The notes under the pieces: model-generated
What the model saw: only the letters and a program-made list of their open reading frames with translations
Told to the model about the DNA's origin: nothing
The model's database searches: none
Assembly: GCA_937920475.1 (NCBI GenBank)
Contig: CALEUX010000052.1
Coordinates: 1 to 64,000, forward strand
DNA length: 64,000 nucleotides
Direction of reading: 5' to 3'
Source of the DNA: an uncultured Marinilabiliaceae bacterium
GTDB lineage: Bacteria > Bacteroidota > Bacteroidia > Bacteroidales > Marinilabiliaceae
Shown here: positions 1 through 8,843 of the stretch, one piece after another
Layout: every line of letters starts with the position of its first letter
Position numbering within the stretch: position 1 is the first letter of the stretch
Position numbers and translations under genes: made by a program

Positions 1-24
1 GTCTCTGACTTTTGAGACACCCTC
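1..24. repeat. Hairpin/dispersed repeat cut by the window edge
   Basis: The window opens inside an inverted repeat: GTCTC (1-5) pairs with GAGAC (14-18) and is followed by ACCCTC. The right arm GAGACACCCTC and the loop are nearly the same as the complete hairpin at 24966-24995. It lies about 95 bp beyond the hydA stop. It could be a terminator or the end of a small mobile repeat; the left arm is outside the window. Confidence 0.6.
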
Positions 25-81
25 TTCTTTGCATCAATCCCAGAAAGGATTTGTATGTGCTGTGTAAATAAATCCGTCAGA

Positions 82-106
82 AAAGCTTCATTTTGAATCA
101 AGCTTT
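82..106 (-). terminator. Weak hairpin after hydA
   Basis: AAAGCTT (82-88) and AAGCTTT (100-106) form a 7-bp stem 14 bp past the hydA stop. On the minus strand only a short TTTT follows, so termination here is uncertain. Confidence 0.3.
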
Positions 107-119
107 CTCACATTTGATA

Positions 120-1910
120 CTAATGTCGTTGTCTCGGCGTATAAGTGGTATGCAACAACTCGTGCGACTTATGTCCGAGAGGCTCTCCCAAGAATTCGCG
201 GTAGAGCTGAACTACTTCAGGATTGTCATGCGATTTGCGAATGGTTTTATGAGCGTCTTCAGAATAAATGGCAGCACTTCGTTTTTTCCGAATTTCGAGT
301 GATGTTGGTATGGGTTGGCCACCGCCACCTAAACAACCACCCGGACAGGCCATTATCTCAATAAAATGATACGAAGCTTCGCCACTCTTAACCTTTTGCA
401 TAATGGTATTGGCATTGGATAACCCATGAGCCACACAGGTTTTAACCTCTACCCCTTCTAAAAAACTCCATTCAGGCAAGGCATTTTCTATTTTAATAGT
501 GGCTTCACGTACGCCTTCCATTCCCCGAACAGGTGTAATATTCAAGCCTTTAAATGGCACTTCCCTGCCGGTAACCACCTCGTAAACAGTGCGCAGCGCA
601 GCCTCCATAACACCACCGGTGGCACCAAAAATAACTGCAGCACCAGAACTCTCACCCATAAAACTGTCGTAATCGGCATCGGGCAACGATTTAAAATCAA
701 TACCGGCCTGCTTAATCATTAGCGCCAGTTCACGGGTGGTTAAAACATAATCAACATCCTGATAACCGCTGGCACGCATTTCCGGACGATTGGCTTCAAA
801 TTTTTTGGCCGTACAGGGCATTATGGAAACGCTCACCATATTGGCCGGGTCGATATCCATTTTTCGGGCATAAAAAGTTTTAACCAAAGCTCCAAACATT
901 TGCTGCGGCGATTTGGCGGTTGAAACATTACCCAAATACTCGGGAAAAGCATGTTCTATAAACTTAACCCATCCGGGCGAACAACTGGTTGTCATCGGCA
1001 ATTTCACATCTTCCCTTTTATCTTTAATAGCCAACTTTAACCGGTTCAGAAGTTCGTGTCCTTCTTCAATAATGGTAAGGTCGGCAGTAAAATCGGTATC
1101 TAAAACAGCATTAAACCCCATGCGCCGTAAGGCGGCTACCATTTTTCCGGTTACAATTTCGCCGGGGTCCATACCCAATGCTTCACCAAGGGCAATTCGC
1201 ACCGCCGGAGCAGTTTGCACCACTACAAACTTTTTATCGTTGTAAATTGAAGCCCAAACCTCATCGATGTAATTCTTCTCTACCAAGGCACCTGTGGGAC
1301 ATCGGTTAACGCATTGTCCGCAGTTGGTGCATACAACCTGATAAAATGGCTTTTCGAAAAAGGTAGAAATCTTCATTTCCTTGCCCTTATGTGAAACTGC
1401 AAGGGCTCCAATACTTTGAAGTTCCTCACAGGTTCTTACACAGCGCTGACAGCGAATACATTTGGAGTCGTCCTTGATGATGGATGGCGAATAATAGTCG
1501 ATGGTATAATTTTTAAACGGTACCAGATTGATAAAGCCGTTTTCACCAATAATGTATTCGTGCGATAATTCCTGCAGTTCACATTTCCCATTTTTGTAGC
1601 AGGTAGTACATTCGGCGCGGTGTTCCGATATAAGCAATTCAATAATTTGTTTGCGGGCCGTTCTAACCTTTATACTATTGGTAAAAATCTCCATTCCATC
1701 AGATACCGGCATGGCACAGGCAGGAATAAGCCGATCCCAGCCAACATGGTCAACTACGCAAACCCGGCAATTACCGGCAACGCATAAATCTTCGTGATGA
1801 CACAAGGTTGGAATCCGTATGTTAACCGCTTTAGCAGCTTCCAGAATGGTAGCACCCCGGTTTACACTAACGGAAATATTATCGATTTTTAAAGAAACTT
1901 GTTCGTTCAT
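120..1910 (-). CDS. hydA: [FeFe]-hydrogenase catalytic subunit HydA (group A3 type)
   Basis: Cytoplasmic hydrogen-forming or -consuming subunit of a trimeric NADH-linked hydrogenase, 596 aa. Domains in order: plant-type [2Fe-2S] (C37, C48, C51, C65), a His-Cys [4Fe-4S] site (H97, C101, C104, C110), two [4Fe-4S] sites (CIRCQRCVRTC at 151-161, CTNCGQCVNRC at 194-204), then the H-cluster domain with TTSCSPGWVKF (C310), MPCTAKKFE (C366) and MACPGGCLGGGGQP (C522, C526). All H-cluster cysteines are present. The C-terminus is the usual short-subunit tail and has no extra [2Fe-2S] domain as in Thermotoga HydA. It is last in hydC-hydB-hydA, 21 bp after hydB. Family assignment is firm; whether it bifurcates electrons depends on HydB, which is atypical here. 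Confidence 0.96.
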   Translation of the reverse strand: MNEQVSLKIDNISVSVNRGATILEAAKAVNIRIPTLCHHEDLCVAGNCRVCVVDHVGWDRLIPACAMPVSDGMEIFTNSIKVRTARKQIIELLISEHRAECTTCYKNGKCELQELSHEYIIGENGFINLVPFKNYTIDYYSPSIIKDDSKCIRCQRCVRTCEELQSIGALAVSHKGKEMKISTFFEKPFYQVVCTNCGQCVNRCPTGALVEKNYIDEVWASIYNDKKFVVVQTAPAVRIALGEALGMDPGEIVTGKMVAALRRMGFNAVLDTDFTADLTIIEEGHELLNRLKLAIKDKREDVKLPMTTSCSPGWVKFIEHAFPEYLGNVSTAKSPQQMFGALVKTFYARKMDIDPANMVSVSIMPCTAKKFEANRPEMRASGYQDVDYVLTTRELALMIKQAGIDFKSLPDADYDSFMGESSGAAVIFGATGGVMEAALRTVYEVVTGREVPFKGLNITPVRGMEGVREATIKIENALPEWSFLEGVEVKTCVAHGLSNANTIMQKVKSGEASYHFIEIMACPGGCLGGGGQPIPTSLEIRKKRSAAIYSEDAHKTIRKSHDNPEVVQLYREFLGEPLGHKSHELLHTTYTPRQRH

Positions 1911-1931
1911 ACTGTTAAATTTAGAACTTCG

Positions 1932-3110
1932 TCAATAAATCATTTCTTCTCTGAAGTTTTCAACAATGGAGCTGAAAGAGTTAGCCACCGATTGACCCAG
2001 ACCACATTTGGCGGTTAAACGCATGGTTTCTGCCAGGTCCAAAAGTTTATCCAGATATGCAGAAGATTTCTCGCCGCGTTTTACAGCTTCAATACCAATA
2101 AGCAGTTGCTGGGTGCCAACACGGCAGGGTGTACACTGTCCGCAACTTTCTTCCACAAAGAAATCGAGGTAATTATGTAAAACATTGTACATGGAACGCG
2201 ATGAGTTAAAAATCATCATAGAGCCTCCGGTTGGCAGCGAAATACCTGTTAACTTACCCTGGTATCCAATTATGGTTTTCTCAAATTTTTTACGGGGAAC
2301 ACAAAATCCAGAAGCTCCGCCCACCTGAACTGCCTTGGCATCGCCATCGCCAAAGTCATCAACAAACTTCTGAAGCGTCATGCCAAATTCCAACTCATAA
2401 ATACCCGGTATGGGCGTATCGCCCGATACCGAAAAAACTTTACTACCGCGGCTGTCTTTTACGCCCAAATCGCGAAACTTCTCAGGGCCATATTTAAAAA
2501 TTGAAAAAGTATGCGCCAATGTTTCAACATTGTTAACCACTGATGGCTTATTCTTATAACCCTTACTGGTTGGATAAGGCGGTTTGTTGCGCGGTTCACC
2601 CCTTTTTCCTTCCATACTCTCGAACAGAGCAGTTTCTTCGCCACAGATGTAAGCACCGGAGCCCATAAAAATATCGACCTTGAAATCCAATTCATGTTTT
2701 TTCAACAATTCATGAAACCGTTCAATCGATTGCTGTAATTCCGGAACCAAAAACTTGTATTCGCCTCTAAGGTAAATGTATCCCTGCCGGGCCCCAATTA
2801 TTCGTCCACATATTGCCATGCCGCACAACACCTTATGGGATACCCTTGAAAGAATCTCTCTGTCTTTAAAAGTCCCGGGTTCGCCTTCATCGGCATTACA
2901 GATTACAAATTTTTCGTCTGATTGAGCCTCAGATGTTAACTTCCACTTTAACCCGGTAGGAAAACCGGCTCCACCACGACCTTTTAAACCTGAGATAATT
3001 AAATCGTTTATAATATCTTCATCCGGACGAGCTAATGTTTGCGCCAGAACGACTTCGGCATCCTGCTCATCCTTAAAAATCAGGTCTAACCTTTGAAGAT
3101 TCCTGGTCAT
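1932..3110 (-). CDS. hydB: NuoF-like hydrogenase subunit HydB, core-only form
   Basis: Binds FMN and NADH and passes electrons to HydA. Visible motifs are the flavin loop GRGGAGFPTGLKW, the NADH site NADEGEPGTFKDRE, GAYICGEETALFESMEGKRG and the cluster ligands ESCGQCTPCRVGT plus a later Cys in TAKCGLGQS. The reading frame is open to 3299 but overlaps hydC and lacks family similarity there, so I take the ATG at 3110 (MTRNLQRLD), giving 392 aa. Bifurcating HydB/HndC proteins are near 600 aa, with an N-terminal thioredoxin-like [2Fe-2S] domain and a C-terminal 2x[4Fe-4S] domain. Both are absent here, and the next gene starts 21 bp on. This resembles the beta subunits of NADH-only hydrogenases; that is inference. 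Confidence 0.92.
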   Translation of the reverse strand: MTRNLQRLDLIFKDEQDAEVVLAQTLARPDEDIINDLIISGLKGRGGAGFPTGLKWKLTSEAQSDEKFVICNADEGEPGTFKDREILSRVSHKVLCGMAICGRIIGARQGYIYLRGEYKFLVPELQQSIERFHELLKKHELDFKVDIFMGSGAYICGEETALFESMEGKRGEPRNKPPYPTSKGYKNKPSVVNNVETLAHTFSIFKYGPEKFRDLGVKDSRGSKVFSVSGDTPIPGIYELEFGMTLQKFVDDFGDGDAKAVQVGGASGFCVPRKKFEKTIIGYQGKLTGISLPTGGSMMIFNSSRSMYNVLHNYLDFFVEESCGQCTPCRVGTQQLLIGIEAVKRGEKSSAYLDKLLDLAETMRLTAKCGLGQSVANSFSSIVENFREEMIY

Positions 3111-3249
3111 ATTGTATAGTTTAAAAATGGTAATAGATTTTGCGTAATCAATTGATGTAGTCAGCCATACAATGAAATATGGGTGCAGATTATTCAAATA
3201 TTCCAACCAGTTTAATCTGCTTTCATAAGCTGAATCATATAACCTGCTG

Positions 3250-3732
3250 TCAGTTAAGAGGCATGTGCTCCTTAATGCGGTATTCGTTGATAATTTCACG
3301 CACTTTCTCAGGCGTTAAATCGGTGTGAGGTGTATCATTAATCAGCATGGCCGGGCCTTTATGGCATTGGCCCAAACAGTTGGTTTCCTTTAATGTAAAA
3401 AGGCCATCTGATGTCGTTTGTCCAGGTTTAACTTTTAATATGTCTTCCAATTCCTGAAGAATCAGATTCTTTCCATGCATCATGCAGGTTATGGTTTTGC
3501 ACAACCTGATTATGTACTTGCCGCTTTTACCCGATTCAAGAAAACTATAAAAGGTGGCAGTGCCATAAACATGCGCTGCAGAAATGTCCAGTTCTCTGGC
3601 TACTTCCACCATGGCCTCATCGGTTAAGGCATGATAGTTCTCATAAACACCTTGTAAAATAGGTAACAACGATTCTTTCGACCGTCCATACCTGTCGGCA
3701 AGATCACGAATGGTTTCCTGAATTTTTGCCAT
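3250..3732 (-). CDS. hydC: NuoE-like hydrogenase subunit HydC
   Basis: Thioredoxin-fold [2Fe-2S] subunit, 160 aa, homologous to complex I NuoE and HndA. The four ligands are in the expected arrangement: C78 and C83 in CKTITC, C119 and C123 in CLGQC. The N-terminal helical bundle (LLPILQGVYENY, ALTDEAMVEVARELDI) is typical. It is first gene of the hydrogenase set. A 22-bp palindrome lies 71 bp upstream of the start. A 139-bp gap separates it from hydB. Confidence 0.95.
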   Translation of the reverse strand: MAKIQETIRDLADRYGRSKESLLPILQGVYENYHALTDEAMVEVARELDISAAHVYGTATFYSFLESGKSGKYIIRLCKTITCMMHGKNLILQELEDILKVKPGQTTSDGLFTLKETNCLGQCHKGPAMLINDTPHTDLTPEKVREIINEYRIKEHMPLN

Positions 3733-3803
3733 TTTGAGTGGATATTAAAGAGATAAATAAGGAAATTTTTCTTTATTTAATTTACAACTTTTAACATATC
3801 CCA

Positions 3804-3825
3804 CAATATGATATTTATCATATTG
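3804..3825. promoter_or_regulatory. 22-bp perfect palindrome upstream of hydC (candidate operator)
   Basis: CAATATGATA (3804-3813), spacer TT, TATCATATTG (3816-3825): ten-base arms without a mismatch, 71 bp before the hydC start in the 190-bp gap after the DUF1858 gene. The size and symmetry fit a dimeric regulator site such as an Rrf2-type or CRP/FNR-type protein. It is not followed by a T-run, so it does not look like a terminator. The regulator is unknown. Confidence 0.55.
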
Positions 3826-3922
3826 GCAATAATCTTCTTAATTTTTATTGTGTCTAAAGAAGATGACTTTTAGGTGTATAAAAACAAAATAATAAGCAGA
3901 AGTAGGAAGACAGAAGAAGAAA

Positions 3923-4450
3923 TTACTCCCTTTTAATGTAGCTCATAATAGTATCACCATCGTTCCTGCTGAACGTGGAAAACCCTTTTTTCCGGAGCAT
4001 ATCTATAATCGGAACCGGTACAAATGGGGTTTTAAGTTCCATTATTTGATGCCCATCCAGTTTTTGGGCTAAAGCTATAATCTCGTTCATGGGGCTTTCT
4101 CCCCGGTTAATAATATCTACGGCATTAAAGCGGATGGAGACTAATTCGGGGTGGTACCATTCTGGAATAACAGCAGACATATAATCCTGATTATCTGTAC
4201 TGATACCCAATTCATCTTCCTGACCAACAGCTTTTCGCAAGCGTAAAACCAACTCGTTAATATTCACATTTCCAGCTCCGGCAGCTTGTTGCAGGGTTGC
4301 TACTTTCGCAATGGTCTTTCGCAATACAGGATGTTTCAATTTCGAGAATGCAGGAGTCATATCAATGAGCAACGACTCAAGTTGGGGATAACTGTCGAGC
4401 AGCTCCCCAACTTTAGTTTTGGGTGTAATAATCAGTTTGTGTTCGCCCAT
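3923..4450 (-). CDS. DUF1858/DUF2249-type protein
   Basis: About 175 aa from the ATG at 4450; a TTG three codons upstream is possible. The N-terminal part (ITPKTKVGELLDSYPQLESLL, then PAFSKLKHPVLRKTIAKVA) is a DUF1858-type domain without its usual Cys pair. The C-terminal 70 aa (IRFNAVDIINRGESPMNEI, then FVPVPIIDMLRKKGF) resemble the TusA/DUF2249 fold. It follows the DUF438-hemerythrin-PAS gene by only about 10 bp, so the two are probably co-translated. Function is unknown; association with redox or nitric oxide response proteins is inferred from this pairing. Confidence 0.75.
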   Translation of the reverse strand: MGEHKLIITPKTKVGELLDSYPQLESLLIDMTPAFSKLKHPVLRKTIAKVATLQQAAGAGNVNINELVLRLRKAVGQEDELGISTDNQDYMSAVIPEWYHPELVSIRFNAVDIINRGESPMNEIIALAQKLDGHQIMELKTPFVPVPIIDMLRKKGFSTFSRNDGDTIMSYIKRE

Positions 4451-4460
4451 ACCGCTCAAT

Positions 4461-5696
4461 TTACTTAGTCGAAGAATAATTCAGCAACCGCTGCTCTCCC
4501 TCCAGTTTACGCAGTTTGGTCAGGTCTTGCGTAAATTCAACAGTCCCCAGATATTCGCCCTGCTCACCACGCATGGCAAAATATTCAATATAAATAAATC
4601 TACCCTGAAAATTTATCCAGAATGCGGCACTGCTTTCGCGGCCACTTTTAAAATCATCAATAATTTTATCGACAATATGAACACTTCCCGGTGGATGACA
4701 CATACGCACATCTCGTCCCAAAATGGCCCGGTTACGCGAAAAAATCCGGTTTGGACCATGAGAATAGAACTTAACCTTATCGTTTTTATCAACAAAAGTA
4801 AGGTCGATGGGCAGGGTTACAAAAAGCGATGCCAATTCGTCAACTGAAAAGCTGCCTGTTGGTAACCGTATTGTTCCATCAAAGCCATATTGAACATCGC
4901 TTGTGGCCATTCCTTCGGGCCGCCATTTATCCTGAGGGTCGTATAAGCAAAATCCATACTCAGGAGTTTGCTGTAAAACCTGGTACCATTCCTCATCGGA
5001 AAGCGTATCCATACTCATGGGTAGCAAAATCTCTTCCTCCTTCATTATCATATCCAAAACAGCCTGAATTGCAGGTTTTAAAACCACACCCACCACCATG
5101 GAAATCTCTTCTATTGTAACCCCTTCGTGAACACTTACGGCTTCAATGGCATTTTTTAACAACACCCTTGTTTCGTCATGCTTGCCCCACATAACTTTAG
5201 GAGGGCCATCAATTCCATGCTGTTCCAGAAATGGAAAAAGCAGATATTCCTTGCGTAAATAGTGCTTATCAACATCCATCAGGCTGTTAAAACGTCCATG
5301 CACATCAATCAGCCATTTTTTTAATTCATCGGGTTTAACCTGCCCAAGTTTCGCAAACAATGTTTTTAACTCGTCGGCTACTTTCTCAAGTTCCCGGTTC
5401 TCTTTTTTAAAAGTGTCAACCGGATGCCCCGGTGGTACTTCTTTGGCTCCGCTTTGGTCGATATGGCCATCCAAAACTTCGGTGTGAATATCGCACAAAC
5501 GCAAAACCTCTTCTACAGGTAACCCTTCAGAGATTAATTCCTGCTCCACTTCAACCACCTCGTCGTATGGAATGCTTTTTAGTAATTCGGTCAGGCGTTT
5601 GCGCACCTGTTCCGGCGCTTGCCCTTCGTGAAGCTCCAGAATCATGTGTTTCAGAAGCTCCTTCCGTTGTTGGGAATTGTTTATCAGTTCACTCAT
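4461..5696 (-). CDS. DUF438 / hemerythrin / PAS protein (copy 1)
   Basis: 411 aa, soluble. Residues ~1-70 are a DUF438 domain (LLKHMILELHEGQ, IPYDEVVEVEQELISEGLP). Residues ~90-245 are a hemerythrin-like four-helix region with candidate Fe ligands (GHPVDTFKKEN, HYLRKEYLLFPFLEQHG, MWGKHDETR, MKEEEILLP). Residues ~285-400 are a PAS domain with the family signature CHPPGSVH. Such proteins are thought to sense or buffer oxygen, NO or iron-sulfur damage, but this one has no output domain, so the partner is probably the DUF1858 protein directly downstream. It is divergent from a paralogue at 5952. Confidence 0.85.
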   Translation of the reverse strand: MSELINNSQQRKELLKHMILELHEGQAPEQVRKRLTELLKSIPYDEVVEVEQELISEGLPVEEVLRLCDIHTEVLDGHIDQSGAKEVPPGHPVDTFKKENRELEKVADELKTLFAKLGQVKPDELKKWLIDVHGRFNSLMDVDKHYLRKEYLLFPFLEQHGIDGPPKVMWGKHDETRVLLKNAIEAVSVHEGVTIEEISMVVGVVLKPAIQAVLDMIMKEEEILLPMSMDTLSDEEWYQVLQQTPEYGFCLYDPQDKWRPEGMATSDVQYGFDGTIRLPTGSFSVDELASLFVTLPIDLTFVDKNDKVKFYSHGPNRIFSRNRAILGRDVRMCHPPGSVHIVDKIIDDFKSGRESSAAFWINFQGRFIYIEYFAMRGEQGEYLGTVEFTQDLTKLRKLEGEQRLLNYSSTK

Positions 5697-5865
5697 AGTC
5701 TATAAATTTAACTTAATGATTTACTAAACATCAATCACATGCTGCAACAACTTGCACTTAATGATTTAATTTACTAATATTTAACACCAATAGCAATACC
5801 GGAATTAAGGCATTAATGTGTTATCAAGTTTTTAAAGAAAACAATCCAATTGGTGAAATGTTACG

Positions 5866-5891
5866 AATAATGGATGTTTTTATCCATTATT
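5866..5891. promoter_or_regulatory. Perfect 10-bp inverted repeat upstream of DUF438 copy 2
   Basis: AATAATGGAT (5866-5875) and ATCCATTATT (5882-5891) with a 6-bp spacer GTTTTT. It sits 61 bp before the chosen start of the plus-strand DUF438 gene, in the 255-bp divergent region with copy 1. It fits an operator and differs from the hydC palindrome. The rest of this intergenic region shows no other clear element. Confidence 0.45.
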
Positions 5892-5951
5892 TTGTCAAGA
5901 TTTAACATTATTATTAAAAAGGTCGTATTTTTATGGTCTAAACCCATTCAT

Positions 5952-7145
5952 ATGTCAAAATTAATCAACACACCAGAAGAGCGTTTAAATCAACTGATTT
6001 CCTTTGCAAAACGAATGGTTAGCGGCGAAAACGGTGTTGAATTATACCATAAATACCGTTCTGTTACCGATAAGGTAACACCCACCGAAGCCATGGAAGT
6101 TTTAGATGTGCTTTTAAAAGAAGGCATTCCGGCCGAAAAGCTAAAAGCTGCCATTGGTAAAATTCTCAATATTTTCTACAAATCCTTATCGGCCTTTGAA
6201 TGGAAAAAGCCCGAATCTGGTCATTTTATTCATTATCTGATGCTCGAAAACCGTGAAGTGGAAAAGATAATGCATGCATTAAAAGCCCTATCAAAAAATG
6301 CCTTTGCATCAAAAAAACCGGAAGATTACCAAATCCTTAAATCAAAGCTTCAGGAACTAAAACCTTATGAATTACATTACATAAAGAAGGAAAACATCCT
6401 GTTTCCTTACATTGAGCAGGCATTTCCGGGTTACAGATGTTTATCCATTATGTGGTCGTTTCACGATGATTTCCGGCGAGGCTTAAAGGTGATAGACGGG
6501 CTTCTTAACGAACCAATTATTGATAACAGGAAACTAAGCAATGAACTCGGAAAACTGTTTTTTACAGTGCTGCCAATTATCTTTCGTGAAGAACATATCG
6601 TGTTTCCTGTAGCTTTACGAGCTATTTCTGATGAGGCCTGGAAAGCCATGATGGCCGAGAGTTTTGAAACAGGCTGGTGTTACATCCCACAACCGGAAAT
6701 AACTTATTATCTGAATAATAGTAATTCCAACAATACTGATTTAATCGACCTCGGCACCGGAATCCTAACCGCCAGTCAAATTAAACTTCTTTTAAATACC
6801 ATTCCGGTTGATGTTACCTTAATTGATGAAAACGATGAGGTTCGGTATTTCTCGGGTGGAAATCACCGTATTTTTCATCGTTCAGCGGCCATTATTGGCC
6901 GTAAGGTACAAAATTGCCACCCACCTGAAAGTGTGCATATGGTAAATCAAATTGTGGATGCTTTTAAATCGGGAACGCGCGAACATGCCGACTTCTGGAT
7001 TACTTTAAAAGGGAAATTCCTGCACATCCGTTATTTTGCTGTACGTAACGAACAGGGAACATATAAAGGCACTTTGGAAGTTAGTCAGGATGTAACTGAG
7101 ATAAGAGCATTGCAAGGAGAGCGACGACTTCTTGAATGGGAATAA
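5952..7145 (+). CDS. DUF438 / hemerythrin / PAS protein (copy 2)
   Basis: 397 aa from the ATG at 5952 (MSKLINTPEERL), which aligns with the start of copy 1; the open frame runs 26 codons further up, through the palindrome. It has the same order as copy 1: DUF438, hemerythrin-like helices (LHYIKKENILFPYIEQ, MWSFHDDFRRG, FREEHIVFP) and a C-terminal PAS with CHPPESVH. The PAS domains are clearly homologous across their length, the N-terminal parts much less so, so this is an old duplication. It is probably an independently regulated sensor or redox-protection protein; the ligand is unknown. Confidence 0.85.
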   Translation: MSKLINTPEERLNQLISFAKRMVSGENGVELYHKYRSVTDKVTPTEAMEVLDVLLKEGIPAEKLKAAIGKILNIFYKSLSAFEWKKPESGHFIHYLMLENREVEKIMHALKALSKNAFASKKPEDYQILKSKLQELKPYELHYIKKENILFPYIEQAFPGYRCLSIMWSFHDDFRRGLKVIDGLLNEPIIDNRKLSNELGKLFFTVLPIIFREEHIVFPVALRAISDEAWKAMMAESFETGWCYIPQPEITYYLNNSNSNNTDLIDLGTGILTASQIKLLLNTIPVDVTLIDENDEVRYFSGGNHRIFHRSAAIIGRKVQNCHPPESVHMVNQIVDAFKSGTREHADFWITLKGKFLHIRYFAVRNEQGTYKGTLEVSQDVTEIRALQGERRLLEWE

Positions 7146-7205
7146 AAAAACGGAGCTGTTTTTATGATAACAGCCCCGAATTATAATCATTTTATATTTT
7201 CAGTA

Positions 7206-8552
7206 TTACACTCTTTTGGCTCGTGGTTCAAGAGATGTTAATCCTTTAATATCAACCGGTTTCCCTGTAGCAACGCTTTTGCGGGCAGCAATGCCTATTA
7301 AAACAGACATAACCCCATCGCGCAAAGTTGCTTGCTGGCCAAGCGGATCAGGCATATTCGGATCTTTAAAGAGTTTATCTTTCATTAAAGGGTCGCCTCC
7401 CCAATGGCCATCTGGCGTGTATTCAACGCGGTATATTTTTGGCTTTTCATTGGTGTACCTGTCAATGGGCGTGAAAATCATTTCGGCAAAGCTCTTTCCG
7501 GGATACCCTTCAATTCTGGCTTCCAGGCGGCCTTTAGTTCCGTTAAAGGCTATCCAGTAACCATCGTAATCGGTGTCGCCGGTTAATGAATAGTTCAGCA
7601 TGGCACCATTTTTATATTTTACCACAGCAGCATGTCGTTCGTATATATCTATACTTTCGCGGAAAACACAATTATCGCGAATGTACCCATCATGCTTTTC
7701 GTTGTTCACATATAAACCCATCAGGTGCTCATTTTTGGTTATATCCCAATAATAAGGACATTTAGCAGTATGTTCGCAACTCCGGCAATTTTTACCCCGA
7801 TATTTTCCATTTTTCCCGAACCTGTCGAGCGATGCATATGCAAAAACCTGCTCTGGTTCCGAATCAAGAAACCAGTTTACCATATCGAAATGGTGTGTGG
7901 CTTTATGTACCCAAAGTGAACCGCCTTTATTCACATGTCCGTGCCAGCGTTGCATGTAAAACATCAGGTGGCTGTGGTGAATGTTCCAATGAAAATCTAC
8001 CGTATTAATATCACCAACCAAACCAGACACAATCAACTCTTTCATTTTTGCTCTGTAAGGCGGATACCTGTAATTGAAGGTGACAATGATATTACGTCCG
8101 GTACGTTTTTCGGCATCAAGAATAGCCTGGGCTTTTACCTCATCAATGGTCAGGGGTTTCTCTGTAATAATGTCGCAACCCATTTCCATCCCTTTAATAA
8201 TCACTTCGTGATGAACAGAATCTTCAGTTGTAACAATCAACACTTCAGGCTTCTGTTTCTTAATCATTTCCTCCAAATTGGTAAAAGTTGGGCATGTGGC
8301 ACCAATGTAACCGGCAGCATATTGCAAGCGACCCGGGTTTGTATCGCACAAACCAACCAATTCAACATACTCGCTGTAATTTCGCAGTAAATCGCGGCCA
8401 AACATATTCACACCCCGAATTCCGGTACCAACTAAAGCCATCCGGCGTTTCTTACCTTTTGGGTTAGAAGTAGAGGCCATTCCAACTGCAGGGCTAACAA
8501 TCAGTGCACCTGCAGCAACTCCGGTACTTGTTAAAAACTTTCTTCTATCCAT
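7206..8552 (-). CDS. Gfo/Idh/MocA family oxidoreductase with Tat signal
   Basis: 448 aa. The start MDRRKFLTSTGVAAGALIVS is a twin-arginine signal, so the folded enzyme is probably exported with its NAD(P). A Rossmann motif follows (MALVGTGIRGVNM), then the family EKP motif in DIITEKPLTID and a C-terminal substrate domain with WVHKATHHFDMVNWFL. Two Cys pairs near GKNCRSCEHTAKC may bind metal. These enzymes act on sugars, inositols or their glycosides in polysaccharide use; the substrate is not readable here. No sugar operon surrounds it. Confidence 0.9.
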   Translation of the reverse strand: MDRRKFLTSTGVAAGALIVSPAVGMASTSNPKGKKRRMALVGTGIRGVNMFGRDLLRNYSEYVELVGLCDTNPGRLQYAAGYIGATCPTFTNLEEMIKKQKPEVLIVTTEDSVHHEVIIKGMEMGCDIITEKPLTIDEVKAQAILDAEKRTGRNIIVTFNYRYPPYRAKMKELIVSGLVGDINTVDFHWNIHHSHLMFYMQRWHGHVNKGGSLWVHKATHHFDMVNWFLDSEPEQVFAYASLDRFGKNGKYRGKNCRSCEHTAKCPYYWDITKNEHLMGLYVNNEKHDGYIRDNCVFRESIDIYERHAAVVKYKNGAMLNYSLTGDTDYDGYWIAFNGTKGRLEARIEGYPGKSFAEMIFTPIDRYTNEKPKIYRVEYTPDGHWGGDPLMKDKLFKDPNMPDPLGQQATLRDGVMSVLIGIAARKSVATGKPVDIKGLTSLEPRAKRV

Positions 8553-8843
8553 GTTTTTGAAATATTATATGTACTTTTTTTGTCAACCTGTATTATGCCA
8601 AATGTTAATGCATTGTATAAAAATATAAAAAAAAGCTATGGAGCGTTAGTTAAACCTGATTGCAAAAGGTGGACATATTGACCAAAAAAGAGTGTTAATT
8701 TGTTTAGCTTTTAAAAATATTATAAACCCTGGTTTTATTTAAAATCAATTTAAATAAAAAATCAAATAATAACCTTCGATTATAAAATTTACAAATGGAA
8801 GAATTCACTTTTTTTTCGAAATTTGAACTATAAAATAAACCGG
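8553..8843. other. AT-rich intergenic region, nothing recognised
   Basis: About 290 bp between the divergent oxidoreductase and AlbA_2 genes. I see no ORF, repeat, tRNA or strong dyad. It must contain promoters for both sides, but none matches the TTTG/TAnnTTTG consensus well. Confidence 0.5.

Noticed and set aside
3111-3299. Longer HydB start at 3299 adding 63 residues
   Set aside because: It overlaps the hydC end and the added residues do not resemble the thioredoxin-like domain of HydB; the ATG at 3110 precedes the conserved region.
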